DNA of 64,000 nucleotides from Halobaculum sp. XH14 (GTDB lineage Archaea; Halobacteriota; Halobacteria; Halobacteriales; Haloferacaceae). Shown here one piece after another: positions 1-8,433 of this stretch; the first letter of the stretch is position 1, and the number at the start of each line of letters is the position of its first letter. The position numbers and the translations under genes are program-made. The DNA lies in NCBI RefSeq assembly GCF_032116555.1, contig NZ_CP134951.1, forward strand, positions 124,001 to 188,000, in the 5' to 3' direction. The notes below the pieces were generated by a model. It was not told where the DNA came from, ran no database searches, and saw nothing but the letters and a program-made list of their open reading frames with translations.

Positions 1-1
1 T

Positions 2-907
2 CGACGGCTCGCGGCCCGGACCCGCCGCCGTGACGTGTCCGCGCTGGTGACGCTGCTGGTCGTCGGGCTCCCGCTGCTGCTCGTCATCGCCTACACCGGG
101 CTCGTCGCGCTCCGCGAGGTCGGACAGCTGTTCCAGGGCGATCAGCTCGAAGCCTACCGGGAGATGCTGGCCCCGTACGTGAACATCGCGTCGCTGGCGC
201 GGCCGGACGAACTGGTCGGGCTCCTGGGTGAGAACGCCGACCTGCTCGCGGACTCGGCGGGGGCCATCTTCATCTGGTTCGTCCGCCTGTTCGTCATCCT
301 CACGGTCGCGTTCTACCTGCTCCGGGACGGCCACGCTGCCGCCGCGTGGTACCGCCGGACGTTCGGCGGCGTCGACGGCGCGGTGGCGTTCGCGGAGGCC
401 GTCGACGCCGACCTCTCGACGGTGTACGTGGGCAACGTCCTCACCGTCGCCATCACGGCGGTCATCGCCGCCGTCGTGTTCCTGGCGTTCAACCTCGTCG
501 CCCCGCCCGACGCCGGCGTCACCCCGCCACTCCTGCTCGCGCTGCTCGTCGGCGTCTTCACCCTCTTGCCGGTGCTTGGCATCAAGATCGTCTACGTCCC
601 GTACGCCGGCTACCTGCTCGTCCGGAGTCTCACCGGCGACGTGGTGCCGCTGTGGGTTCCGGTCGCGTTCTTCGTCGTCACCGTCGTCGTCGTGGACACG
701 GTTCCGGACGTGTTCATCCGCTCGTACGTGTCGAAGGGGAACGTCAACATGGGGCTGATGCTGCTCTCGTACGTGTTCGGCACGTTCGCGTTCGGCTGGT
801 ACGGGCTGTTTCTGGGTCCCGTCGTGCTGGTGCTGTTCGTCCACTTCGCCACGCGGATCCTCCCGAACCTGGTCGAGACGGGTCGGAAACGGGTGTTCAC
901 CGAGTGA
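2..907 (+). CDS. AI-2E family transporter (PerM/YdiK-like), 5' end cut by the window
   Basis: The reading frame is open from the first bases of the window, so the true start lies outside; about 300 residues are visible and the family is usually 330-370, so only the N-terminus is missing. The protein is almost wholly hydrophobic: two helices at the start, a soluble stretch with conserved polar residues, then the long cluster of five or so helices typical of this family. The C-terminal part has the usual glycine-rich hairpin (LLVGVFTLLPVLG) and the ending FGWYGLFLGPVVLVL. Members sit in the cytoplasmic membrane and export small molecules, or exchange sodium for protons in some haloalkaliphiles; the substrate cannot be told from sequence. 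A GTG codon at 35 is not the start, because arginine-rich coding sequence continues before it. Confidence 0.85.
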   Translation, partial: RRLAARTRRRDVSALVTLLVVGLPLLLVIAYTGLVALREVGQLFQGDQLEAYREMLAPYVNIASLARPDELVGLLGENADLLADSAGAIFIWFVRLFVILTVAFYLLRDGHAAAAWYRRTFGGVDGAVAFAEAVDADLSTVYVGNVLTVAITAVIAAVVFLAFNLVAPPDAGVTPPLLLALLVGVFTLLPVLGIKIVYVPYAGYLLVRSLTGDVVPLWVPVAFFVVTVVVVDTVPDVFIRSYVSKGNVNMGLMLLSYVFGTFAFGWYGLFLGPVVLVLFVHFATRILPNLVETGRKRVFTE

Positions 908-969
908 CCGGTCACCCTCGTAGCGGTCGCGGGGCGGGGGAAACGGCGGCCGGCGAACCCCGGCCCGTC

Positions 970-3291
970 CTACTCGGTAGTGTTGGTGGTATCAATGGCG
1001 TCGGTGGCGGTGGTACCGTCGGTCGTCTCGGTCGTCTCGTTGCCCATCGCGGTTCCGGTCGCCGTCCCCGTCGCGTCGGTTTCGTTTCCGACGGCGTCGG
1101 TCCCGGTCGGCGTCCCCGTCTCCTCGGGCGTCTCGCCCTCCTCCGGCGGGACGATCCTGACGACGCGGCCGGTGTCGCCCTCGGGGACGCCCTCCTCGTT
1201 GACGAGGACGTACAGCTCCCCGTCGTTGTCCCGCCCGAACATCCGGACGAAGAAGCTGAACCCCTCGGTGAAGACGAGTTCCTCCATCTCCCAGAGCTCG
1301 TCGCGCGGCACGTCGCCCTCGGAGGGCCCCCCGGGGGTCCCCGTTCCAGTTCCGGTCCCGGTTCCGGTCTCCGTGCCGCCCCCGGTCTCGTTGCCGACGG
1401 CCGTGCCGGCGTCCGACTCGTTCCCGCCGGCGGTCCCGGTACCGTCGGGCGTCGTGGTCGCCCCGTCGCTGTCGAACCCCGCGGGCGGCGTCGCCGTGAG
1501 CACCCGACCGTCGGGTTCGGCACGGGCCGGGTCCGAGGTCCACACGCCGTAGACGTACTTGCCCGTCAGGCCGGGGATGGTGCTCGCCTCGTAGCGGTGG
1601 CCGCCGACGATGGTGATGCCGACGCTCTCGCCCTCGTACTGGTGGGGGAACTCCACGATGGGGTCCTGCAGTTCCGACCCGTCGTAGGGAGCCTCGTTCG
1701 GCTCCGTGTCGGGACAGTCGGTTACGGCGTCGACCTGGCTCGGGTCCTCCGTGCTGAAACAGTGGGTACCCTCCTTCACGTTCCAGCCGTAGTTGCCGCC
1801 GTTCTCGACGAGGTCGGCCTCCTCCCAGAGGTTCTGGCCCGCGTCGGCGACGAACAGGTTCCCCTCGCCGTCGAACGAGATGCCGAACGGGTTGCGGAAG
1901 CCGTAGGCGTAGATCTCGTCGAGGCCGGGGGTATCCTCGCCCGCGAACGGGTTGTCCTCGGGGATGCCGTAGTTCCGGGCTCCGGCGTCGCCGTCGCCCG
2001 GAGCGGCCGTCTCCGTGCCCTCGGGCGTTCCGGTCCCGTCTTCCGTCGCGGTGCCGGCGGGCGTCCCCGTCGGCGTGTCGGTTCCCGTGCCGGTTCCCGC
2101 GTCGCCCGCGGCGTCGCCGCCGTCGACGTCGATCCGGAGCACGTCGCCCAGGAGGTTGTCCTCGACGTCCTGCCCGTTTCCGCCCGCGTTGGCGTCGTAC
2201 CAGTCGTCGACGTGGCCGTACATGTCGTCGTTGGCCCCGCCGCCGTCTCCCATCGGGACGTAGAGGTAGCCGTCCGGGCCGAACGCGATGGGGCCGCCGT
2301 CGTGGTTGTACTGGGGCGAGGGGATCGAGAGCAGGCGCGTCTCGCTGTCCGCGCTCGCACTGCTCAGGTCTTCGGCCGCCTGGAACTCGGAGACGACCTC
2401 CACGTGGTCCCAGCCCATGTCGATGAGTTCCTGGGTCGGGGGCGCGCTGTAGTGGAGGTAGAACCGCCCGTTGCTCGCGAACTCGGGGTGGAACTCGACG
2501 CCGAGCAGGCCGCGCTCGTCGTACGACTGCGTCTGGCTGGCGTAGGAGCCGTAGAACGTCCCGAGTTCGACCATCAGGTCGCTCACGTCGACGAACGGCT
2601 CCGACCGGCGGCCGCCCTCGGGGGTGACGACCCAGAGTTCGCCGGTCTGGTCGGCGACGAAGTAGCGTTCCTGCTCCCCGTCGGCGACCGCGAAGTCCGT
2701 CGGCGCGGTCATCCCCTCGGCGACCGTCTCGTAGCCGACCTCCGTGCCGGGGGCGAAAAAGCCCGTGTTCCCGAGCGCGTCGGTCCCCCCGCCGCTCCCG
2801 CCCGCCGTCTCGACGTCGCCGATCATCGTGTTCGGGTGGGCCTCACAGAGGTACGTCGTCATCTCCTCGCTGGCCGTGAACGTCACCGTCTGGGTCGCGC
2901 CCTGCTCGCTCATGAGCTCGGTCCGGACGAGGTCGTTCCCCTGGTCGTCCTGCACGACGAAGTTGTGCGGCTGTCCGTCGCCGTTCTCCCACGTCACCTC
3001 GTACTCCTGGCCGGGCTGTAGCCGGAGGGTCGGGTTCGTCGTGCTCGTCCCGCCGATGTACGGCGCGGACGTGTCCCCCTCGTACTCCCACCCGGGAGTC
3101 ACGCCGAGCAGTTCGATCACGGTCGTCTGCTGGGCGAAGCTCGCGCCGGCGAAGCCGGACGCGATTCCTCCCGCCGCCGCGGCACCCAGGAGCCGCCGCC
3201 GTGACGTCCGCCAGGTCCCCCGTGGTTCGCGGCCGCCCGCCTCGTCCGTCGACGCCTGCTCGTGCCGGTCGGATGTCTCATCTGGTGGCAT
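970..3291 (-). CDS. Tat-exported blue-copper domain / glucose-sorbosone dehydrogenase fusion protein
   Basis: 773 residues from the ATG at 3291; an upstream in-frame start would put 26 extra residues before the signal. A twin-arginine signal (TSRRRLLG, residues 29-36) is followed by a hydrophobic stretch ending near FAQ. Residues 60-160 form a plastocyanin-like domain with the type-1 copper ligands H109, C149, H152 and M156. From about 185 the protein is a six-bladed propeller of the PQQ-dependent sugar dehydrogenase (GSDH) family, with the signature HDGGPIAFGPDGYLYVPMGDGG-like block. Two Thr/Gly/Pro-rich low-complexity runs interrupt the propeller and a third forms the tail. Inference: an extracellular quinoprotein oxidoreductase that passes electrons to its own copper domain or to the neighbouring halocyanin-like protein. 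Whether PQQ is bound is not shown. An A/T-rich tract 25-35 bases upstream fits a leaderless promoter. Confidence 0.85.
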   Translation of the reverse strand: MPPDETSDRHEQASTDEAGGREPRGTWRTSRRRLLGAAAAGGIASGFAGASFAQQTTVIELLGVTPGWEYEGDTSAPYIGGTSTTNPTLRLQPGQEYEVTWENGDGQPHNFVVQDDQGNDLVRTELMSEQGATQTVTFTASEEMTTYLCEAHPNTMIGDVETAGGSGGGTDALGNTGFFAPGTEVGYETVAEGMTAPTDFAVADGEQERYFVADQTGELWVVTPEGGRRSEPFVDVSDLMVELGTFYGSYASQTQSYDERGLLGVEFHPEFASNGRFYLHYSAPPTQELIDMGWDHVEVVSEFQAAEDLSSASADSETRLLSIPSPQYNHDGGPIAFGPDGYLYVPMGDGGGANDDMYGHVDDWYDANAGGNGQDVEDNLLGDVLRIDVDGGDAAGDAGTGTGTDTPTGTPAGTATEDGTGTPEGTETAAPGDGDAGARNYGIPEDNPFAGEDTPGLDEIYAYGFRNPFGISFDGEGNLFVADAGQNLWEEADLVENGGNYGWNVKEGTHCFSTEDPSQVDAVTDCPDTEPNEAPYDGSELQDPIVEFPHQYEGESVGITIVGGHRYEASTIPGLTGKYVYGVWTSDPARAEPDGRVLTATPPAGFDSDGATTTPDGTGTAGGNESDAGTAVGNETGGGTETGTGTGTGTGTPGGPSEGDVPRDELWEMEELVFTEGFSFFVRMFGRDNDGELYVLVNEEGVPEGDTGRVVRIVPPEEGETPEETGTPTGTDAVGNETDATGTATGTAMGNETTETTDGTTATDAIDTTNTTE

Positions 3292-3670
3292 GAGCGAAAA
3301 CGTATCGACCTGCCGTTCAAAAAATGCCCACGTTCGTTTACCCGTGCTCGACCGGAATAACACCGTCATTCGTCCCGTCAGGTGCTGAAACGGTGTCTTA
3401 CGTCCGCGATGTCGGCGTCGTCACTCCGCCGGACGGGTCGCGTTCGCTCCGATCCCGTTCGGCGGGCTTACCGCCGATAGCCACCGTCTATCCCCCGGAA
3501 CGGTCGAGTATCTGAACGAACCATCGCTCGGCGGGGCCGCGAGGGGCCGCCGGCGTCTCACGCGCGGGTCGTGGCGACGAGGATAGTCCCGTCGAACGGA
3601 CGGTAGGAGGGCTGAAACCCGGCATATACAACCCGACCCGTCAAGCGGACGCTGTCGCAACGCGGGAGGT
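3292..3670. other. Divergent intergenic region with promoters for both copper-protein genes
   Basis: About 380 bases without a convincing gene. On the minus side a T-rich tract near 3315-3325 lies where the TATA element of the dehydrogenase fusion gene should be. On the plus side GCATATACAAC around 3620-3630 is a good TATA box for the halocyanin-like gene. A GGAGGT at 3665-3670 directly abuts that gene's ATG, which is too close to act as a normal ribosome binding site. No long repeat was seen. Confidence 0.5.
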
Positions 3671-4300
3671 ATGGACCGTCGGACGCTGCTTCGTGGAGCG
3701 AGTGTCGTAAGCATCGGCGTCGCCGGCCTCGCGGGGTGCTCGTCGCCCCAGGACGGCGAGGGGCTGGGCACCGAGACGGACGCCGGCGACGGAACCGAAC
3801 CCGCGACCGGAACGCCGACACGAACCGCGGAGGAGACGTCGACGGAGACCGACACCACCGCGGGGGAGGCGACCGACACCGCGACCGGGGAAGGGACGGA
3901 CACCGAAACGGGGACCGAAACCGACGCCGCCACCGGGACCGAAACGGGGACCGGAACCGAAGCGGGAACCGAAACGGCCGGCGGTGCGGGCAGCTACGAG
4001 TTCACCGGGGTGGTCGAGGCGTGGACGGGCGAGGCTCCCGCCGCGATCGCCGGACGGGAGAACCCGACGCTCCAGTGGCAGGCGGGCCAGCAGGTTGAGG
4101 TCAGCTGGGAGAACGGCGACGGCCAGCCCCACGACTTCACGGTGCAGGACGCCGACGGCAACGTGCTCGAACAGAGCGAACGGACCTCCGAGCAGGGCGT
4201 GGTGACGACGTTCTCGTTCACGGTCACCGAGGAGATGACGACCTACGTCTGCACGATCCACCCGACGACGATGGTCGGCGAGATCGCGGTGAGCGCCTGA
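3671..4300 (+). CDS. Halocyanin-like plastocyanin-domain lipoprotein
   Basis: 209 residues. The N-terminus MDRRTLLRG followed by a hydrophobic run and lipobox LAGC (C23) marks a Tat-exported, lipid-anchored protein. Residues 30-105 are a Thr/Glu/Gly-rich linker made of irregular TGTET-type repeats. Residues 108-209 form a cupredoxin domain with copper ligands H154, C194, H197 and M201. The block WENGDGQPH occurs identically in the fusion protein encoded on the other strand, so the two domains are close paralogs. Halocyanins are mobile or tethered electron carriers outside the cytoplasmic membrane. Inference: this one may accept electrons from the adjacent dehydrogenase fusion. Confidence 0.85.
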   Translation: MDRRTLLRGASVVSIGVAGLAGCSSPQDGEGLGTETDAGDGTEPATGTPTRTAEETSTETDTTAGEATDTATGEGTDTETGTETDAATGTETGTGTEAGTETAGGAGSYEFTGVVEAWTGEAPAAIAGRENPTLQWQAGQQVEVSWENGDGQPHDFTVQDADGNVLEQSERTSEQGVVTTFSFTVTEEMTTYVCTIHPTTMVGEIAVSA

Positions 4301-4370
4301 GGACGGATCCTCCACGCGTCGGCGGCCGAAGAAGATCGGCGGGGTGACCCGGTCGGTCCGGGCGTCCGTG

Positions 4371-4631
4371 CTACAGGTCGGTTCGGAGACGGACCGCGTC
4401 GTCGGTGACCCGCGCCACCGTCTCCTCCTGGAGCGGATACGCTCCCTCCTCGTCCGACGCGTCCGCCCAGCCAAGTTTCGCCGAGATGGTCTCGACGATT
4501 CCCGGGTCGGGGTCGACGTACGCCGTCCCGTGTCGCACGTCGACGATTCGCCCGACGGTGTCCTCGCCGTACACGACCTCCTTGCCGACGTCGTCCTCGG
4601 TGACCGAGCGGTCGGTGTCGTTGTTTTCCAT
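4371..4631 (-). CDS. Small PRC-barrel-like protein
   Basis: 86 residues, acidic, no signal or membrane segment. The pattern DVGKEVVYGEDTVGRIVDVRHGTAYVDPD is the beta-rich start of a PRC-barrel, and the ending with alternating valines and charged residues fits the remaining strands. Haloarchaea carry many such single-domain proteins; the fold binds RNA or protein partners but this member has no defined role. It is convergent with the halocyanin-like gene and may be transcribed alone. Confidence 0.65.
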   Translation of the reverse strand: MENNDTDRSVTEDDVGKEVVYGEDTVGRIVDVRHGTAYVDPDPGIVETISAKLGWADASDEEGAYPLQEETVARVTDDAVRLRTDL

Positions 4632-4703
4632 CGCGGGAGACGATTGGTCAGGTGCCGGAAAACCCCCGTGCCCGTATTTGCAAGCGGGACGCCCGTCCGG
4701 GGG

Positions 4704-5087
4704 TCAGTCGACCGACGAGTCGACGAGCGAGCGGAGCCGGGTCAACAGCGCCAGTTTCTCCCCGTCCTCGACGGTGACCGTCTCCGTGCCGTAGTCACAG
4801 TCGACGAGTCCGACGTCCTCCAGTTTCGGCAGGTGGCTGTGGAACATCGTCAGCCGGACCTGGTCGTGACGCTCGACGTCGGGGCCCTGGCCCCGCGCGC
4901 GGCGCTCCTGCCGGACGACGTCGGCGACGAGGTCGTCGAGGGGCCGTTCGTCGGCGTCCTCGAGCGCCCGGAGGAGGTACCGGCGACGCGGGTGACGGAG
5001 GACGTCGAACAGCTCGTCGACCTCACTCGACTCCAGCGTCCGGATTCCTGCAGGCTGGGGCGACGCAGTCCTGTCGGTGTGGGGCAT
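4704..5087 (-). CDS. DUF7344-type winged-helix regulator
   Basis: 127 residues from the ATG at 5087; an in-frame extension upstream is possible but has no protein-like character. The core (residues 20-100) reads SEVDELFDVLRHPRRRYLLRAL, then HDQVRLTMFHSHLPKLEDVGLVDCD, the arrangement of a haloarchaeal DUF7344 winged helix: a recognition helix with HLPKL followed by a wing. A relative lies at 57627-57974. These proteins are presumed DNA-binding regulators with unknown targets. The upstream region (5088-5324) holds no other gene and separates it from the sensor regulator transcribed in the same direction. Confidence 0.75.
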   Translation of the reverse strand: MPHTDRTASPQPAGIRTLESSEVDELFDVLRHPRRRYLLRALEDADERPLDDLVADVVRQERRARGQGPDVERHDQVRLTMFHSHLPKLEDVGLVDCDYGTETVTVEDGEKLALLTRLRSLVDSSVD

Positions 5088-5324
5088 ACAGGTGGAGATG
5101 GAACCGCCGAGGGATATGCATACAGCCTCAACACTTAGGCACTGCGTGTGCACCGGTAATCCGATCCCACCGACGGACGGCGTTCCGGCGGGACGGCGCG
5201 TCGCCTGCTCGTCGAATCGGCGTGGGACGGACGTCGAGTGAACGGCGTGCGTCCGTCGAGGTGTCATCGGGCGCACGGTGAGCGCACCGACCGGCCGCCG
5301 GAACCGGCCCGCGACCGCAACCGC

Positions 5325-7367
5325 CTACGACGAGACCGCGACCTCCGAGAGGAGCTGTTCGAGCACGGTGCCCTGGGCCTTCCGCAGGTGCTGGTGGAAC
5401 GTCGACCCGGCGATGTCGAGCGACTCGGCGACCTCCTCGCCGGTCGCGCCGCGCGGCCACTCGAAGAAGCCGGCGAAGTAGGCCGACTCGATCACGGTGC
5501 GCTGGCGCGTCGTCAGTTCCCCGAGCACCGACGTCCCGAGCGTCCCGGGCCGGGGCGACGGCTCGGACACCTGGCGCTGGGAGACGAACTCCACGTCGGG
5601 GTACGACTCCCGGACCGTCCGCAGGACCCGCCGCACGTCGGTTCCCGGCGACAGCTGCACCACGATGTGGTAGTCGCCGTCCCTCACGACCGCCTCGGTG
5701 AGCCGGCTCCCGCGCCTCGCCATGATGCAGCTCAGCGGCGGCTCCGAGAGTCGCGACTCGAACCGGACGCGCGCGTCGGTCTCCTCGCGGACGTGAAGCT
5801 CGTCCACGAAGTCGAGCCGGTCGGGCAGCAGCCGCAGCGTCTCGACCATCTCCGGCGTCGCGGTCCCGTACTCGAGGTACTCGCCGCCCTCCAGCGGGAT
5901 CGCGCGCTCGAACCGGATCTCCCCGTCGGCGTCGGGCAGGTCGAACGCCGACGGGAGGTCCCGGAGGCGCAACTCGAGTTCGACCATCTCGTCGTTCGTC
6001 AGCGCCCGCTTCCGCTCGAGGGCGGCGATGGCGTGGCCGACCGTCCTGCCCAGCCCGTCGACCATCGCCCGGCGCTCGCCCGCGAACGCGTTCGGGCGGC
6101 CGGCGTACACGTTCAACACGCCGTAGCGCGTGTCCTCGTGGCTGATCGGGACGGCGACCGCGGAGCGGTAGCCGTGCTCGCTCGCGTGTTCGCGCCGGTG
6201 CTCGTACTCCGGGTCCGCGCGCACGTCCGAGACCACCTGCGGCTCGCCGGTCCGGACCGCCCGGCCGGTCGGTCCCCCGCGACCCTCCTCCCGGAACTCG
6301 ATCCCGGTCCCGTCGAGATACTCCTCGACCCCCGCCTCCGCGCGCAGGGTCACCTCCTCGCTCCGGGAGTCGATCCCGCCGATCCAGGCGAACGCGACGG
6401 CGTCGACGGCCGCGAGCCGGTCGCAGACGAACCGCTCGATCTCGTCCCGGGTCGGCTGCCGGACGACGCCCGCGCTGATCCGGCTGACGATCGCCGCAAA
6501 CTCGTCGTCCCCGCCACGTCGCTCCCCCGTCCCGTCGGCCGGATCGCCCGCGGCCGTCCGGTCGGTGGCGTCGACGACGACGCCGTCGATGGCGACCGGC
6601 TCCCCGTCCGGCCCGCGAACCGCCCGACCGTACTCGTTGACCCGACGGGTGCCGCCCCCGGCGGGCCGGATGCGGTACGCCGTGGCGAACGAGTCCCCCC
6701 GGGTCACCGCCTCCCTGACCGCCCCGCGGACGCGGTCGCGGTCCTCGGGGTGGACGACGTCGTCGCGCCAGCCCACCGCGCCCGACTCCAGCGCCTCGGG
6801 GTCGTAGCCGGCCACGTCGACGCTGCCGTCGGTGACGACGTCCGGGGTCCCGCCGGGGTCACGGCAGCGGTAGGCCATCGCCGGCAGGTCGTCGACGAGC
6901 CCCGGGAGGTCCGGGCTCGCGTCGATCGACCCGTCGTCGGCCGGCTCGCCGAGGACGGCGACGGTCCGACCGGCCGCGGCGGGGCGGGCCGCATCGAGCC
7001 TGAGTTCGCGCGCGAGGCGCTCGCCGTCGCCGGTCACGAACCGGGCGCGGACGGCGTCGAACCGCACCCCGTCGGTCGCGTTCTCCGAGTCGTACCAGCT
7101 CAACACGGCGGAGAGACGCGGGCGGTCGTCCGCCACGACGAACGCCGAGAGCGCCTCGCCGAGCAGCGCCGACCGCTCGCGGCCGAGGGTTTCGAGGAAC
7201 GCGCCGTTGACCTCGACGACCGCGCCGTCGGCGTCGAGCCGACAGACGCCCGTCTCGAGCAGCCCGAGCAGCGGGTCCCGCTCCGCTCCTCCCGTCAGGT
7301 TCCGGTCCCCGTCCGTCGTCCGGTCCCGGCCCGAGCCGAGCCTCGACTGCGCGTCGCGGTCGGACAT
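5325..7367 (-). CDS. PAS-PAS-GAF sensor with bacterio-opsin-activator type HTH
   Basis: 680 residues, soluble. Two PAS-like regions (about 30-130 and 155-265, the second with the SVDVAGYDPEAL start and HPEDRDRVR motif) are followed by a GAF domain (about 290-425, GYRSAVAVPISHEDTRYGVLNVYAG). A Bat-type linker domain (445-600) precedes a C-terminal HTH (about 615-675) with LTTRQRTVIESAYFAGFFEWPR and a recognition helix ending HLRKAQ. The architecture is that of haloarchaeal Bat-like one-component transcription factors sensing redox, light or small molecules. No histidine kinase domain is present, so it probably acts directly on DNA. Its targets are not evident from the neighbours. A TATA-like tract at about 7396-7406 fits a near-leaderless start at 7367. 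Confidence 0.85.
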   Translation of the reverse strand: MSDRDAQSRLGSGRDRTTDGDRNLTGGAERDPLLGLLETGVCRLDADGAVVEVNGAFLETLGRERSALLGEALSAFVVADDRPRLSAVLSWYDSENATDGVRFDAVRARFVTGDGERLARELRLDAARPAAAGRTVAVLGEPADDGSIDASPDLPGLVDDLPAMAYRCRDPGGTPDVVTDGSVDVAGYDPEALESGAVGWRDDVVHPEDRDRVRGAVREAVTRGDSFATAYRIRPAGGGTRRVNEYGRAVRGPDGEPVAIDGVVVDATDRTAAGDPADGTGERRGGDDEFAAIVSRISAGVVRQPTRDEIERFVCDRLAAVDAVAFAWIGGIDSRSEEVTLRAEAGVEEYLDGTGIEFREEGRGGPTGRAVRTGEPQVVSDVRADPEYEHRREHASEHGYRSAVAVPISHEDTRYGVLNVYAGRPNAFAGERRAMVDGLGRTVGHAIAALERKRALTNDEMVELELRLRDLPSAFDLPDADGEIRFERAIPLEGGEYLEYGTATPEMVETLRLLPDRLDFVDELHVREETDARVRFESRLSEPPLSCIMARRGSRLTEAVVRDGDYHIVVQLSPGTDVRRVLRTVRESYPDVEFVSQRQVSEPSPRPGTLGTSVLGELTTRQRTVIESAYFAGFFEWPRGATGEEVAESLDIAGSTFHQHLRKAQGTVLEQLLSEVAVSS

Positions 7368-7604
7368 CCTGATTGGTCAAGGTGTAAGGCCGTACAAGAA
7401 ATTACTGGGTTGAACCGACGAGAGAGACGATGAGGACCGATTTTTCGTCGTTTTCCGTCCAGTTTATATCGGGTTACGTGCCTCCCGATTGGCGGAAAGT
7501 CGTACGTGGTTACCAGTAGGCTTCGTTTGCTCACCGGTACCCGCCGCCTGCTCTTCGTGGCCTGCTCCCGGCCTGGTGACGACTCCCGCCCGTCGAGCCG
7601 CCGG

Positions 7605-8432
7605 TCAGGTGCCGGCTCCCGGGCCGTCCGCGTCGGCGCGAACGTCCGCGACCCAGTGGAGGAACGCCGCCGCGTCGTCAGGGGCCGGCACGCGGATCGA
7701 CGCCGCCGTGTCCTCGCGGTCGCCGACGAGGACGGCGACGCCCTCCGTCGGGAGCGCACGGAACGCGTCCTCGTCGGTGACGTCGTCGCCGACGAACAGC
7801 GGGAGCGCGTCGGGGTGGTGCTCGCGGAGCCGCCGGACCGCGCGGTCCTTCCCGCCGGGGACGTCGGGCCGCAGTTCGAGCACGCGCTTGCCCTCGGTGA
7901 GCCGGAGCCCGTCGGTCGCGGCGGCAGCCTCGCGGGCCGCCTCGCGGACGGTCGGGACGTGTTCGTCGGGCGTCCGTCGGTAGTGGACCGACGCGGTGAC
8001 GCCCTTGTCCTCGACGATGCAGCCGGGGACGCCGTCCAGTTCCGCCCGGAGCCGCGCGACGGCGGCCTCGACGGCCGGCCGTCGCGCGACGGCCTCCGGG
8101 TCCACCGTCGACGCCGAGCCCTCGTCGAGTTCGAGCCCGTGGTTGCCCGCGTGGACGACGTCCGCGACGTCGACGCGCTCGCGGAGGTCCGCGAGCGAGC
8201 GACCGCTCACGACCGCCACCGTGACGGTCGGATCGCCGGCGAGCCGCTCCAGCGCCGCGCGGGCCGCCGGGAGCAACTCGGCGTCCGCGGGGTCCTCCAC
8301 GATGGGCGCGAGCGTCCCGTCGAAGTCGAGACAGCACAGGATTCCCGGCGCCGATGCGAGCCGGTTCCCGAGCGCCGGATGCGGCTCCAGATGGGTGAGC
8401 GCCGGGGGACCGTCGGCGATCCCGTCGGACAC
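7605..8432 (-). CDS. otsB: Trehalose-6-phosphate phosphatase
   Basis: 275 residues, HAD superfamily. The nucleophile motif CCLDFDGTLAP (D36, D38) is near the N-terminus, VAVVSGRSLADL is motif II, and GDDVTDEDAF near residue 220 is the acidic motif IV. It removes phosphate from trehalose-6-phosphate in the cytoplasm, completing synthesis of trehalose, an osmoprotectant in many haloarchaea. It begins one base after the stop of the synthase gene, so both are surely one transcript, synthase first. Confidence 0.95.
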   Translation of the reverse strand: MSDGIADGPPALTHLEPHPALGNRLASAPGILCCLDFDGTLAPIVEDPADAELLPAARAALERLAGDPTVTVAVVSGRSLADLRERVDVADVVHAGNHGLELDEGSASTVDPEAVARRPAVEAAVARLRAELDGVPGCIVEDKGVTASVHYRRTPDEHVPTVREAAREAAAATDGLRLTEGKRVLELRPDVPGGKDRAVRRLREHHPDALPLFVGDDVTDEDAFRALPTEGVAVLVGDREDTAASIRVPAPDDAAAFLHWVADVRADADGPGAGT

Positions 8433-8433
8433 C

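Noticed and set aside
346-3021. A long 891-codon open frame opposite the dehydrogenase fusion gene
   Set aside because: It is a high-GC shadow frame: Arg/Gly/Val-rich, no domains, overlapping two clear genes.
3780-3985. Tandem ACCGAAACGGG-type repeats as a CRISPR or satellite
   Set aside because: They encode the Thr/Glu/Gly linker of the halocyanin-like protein in frame; there are no spacers.
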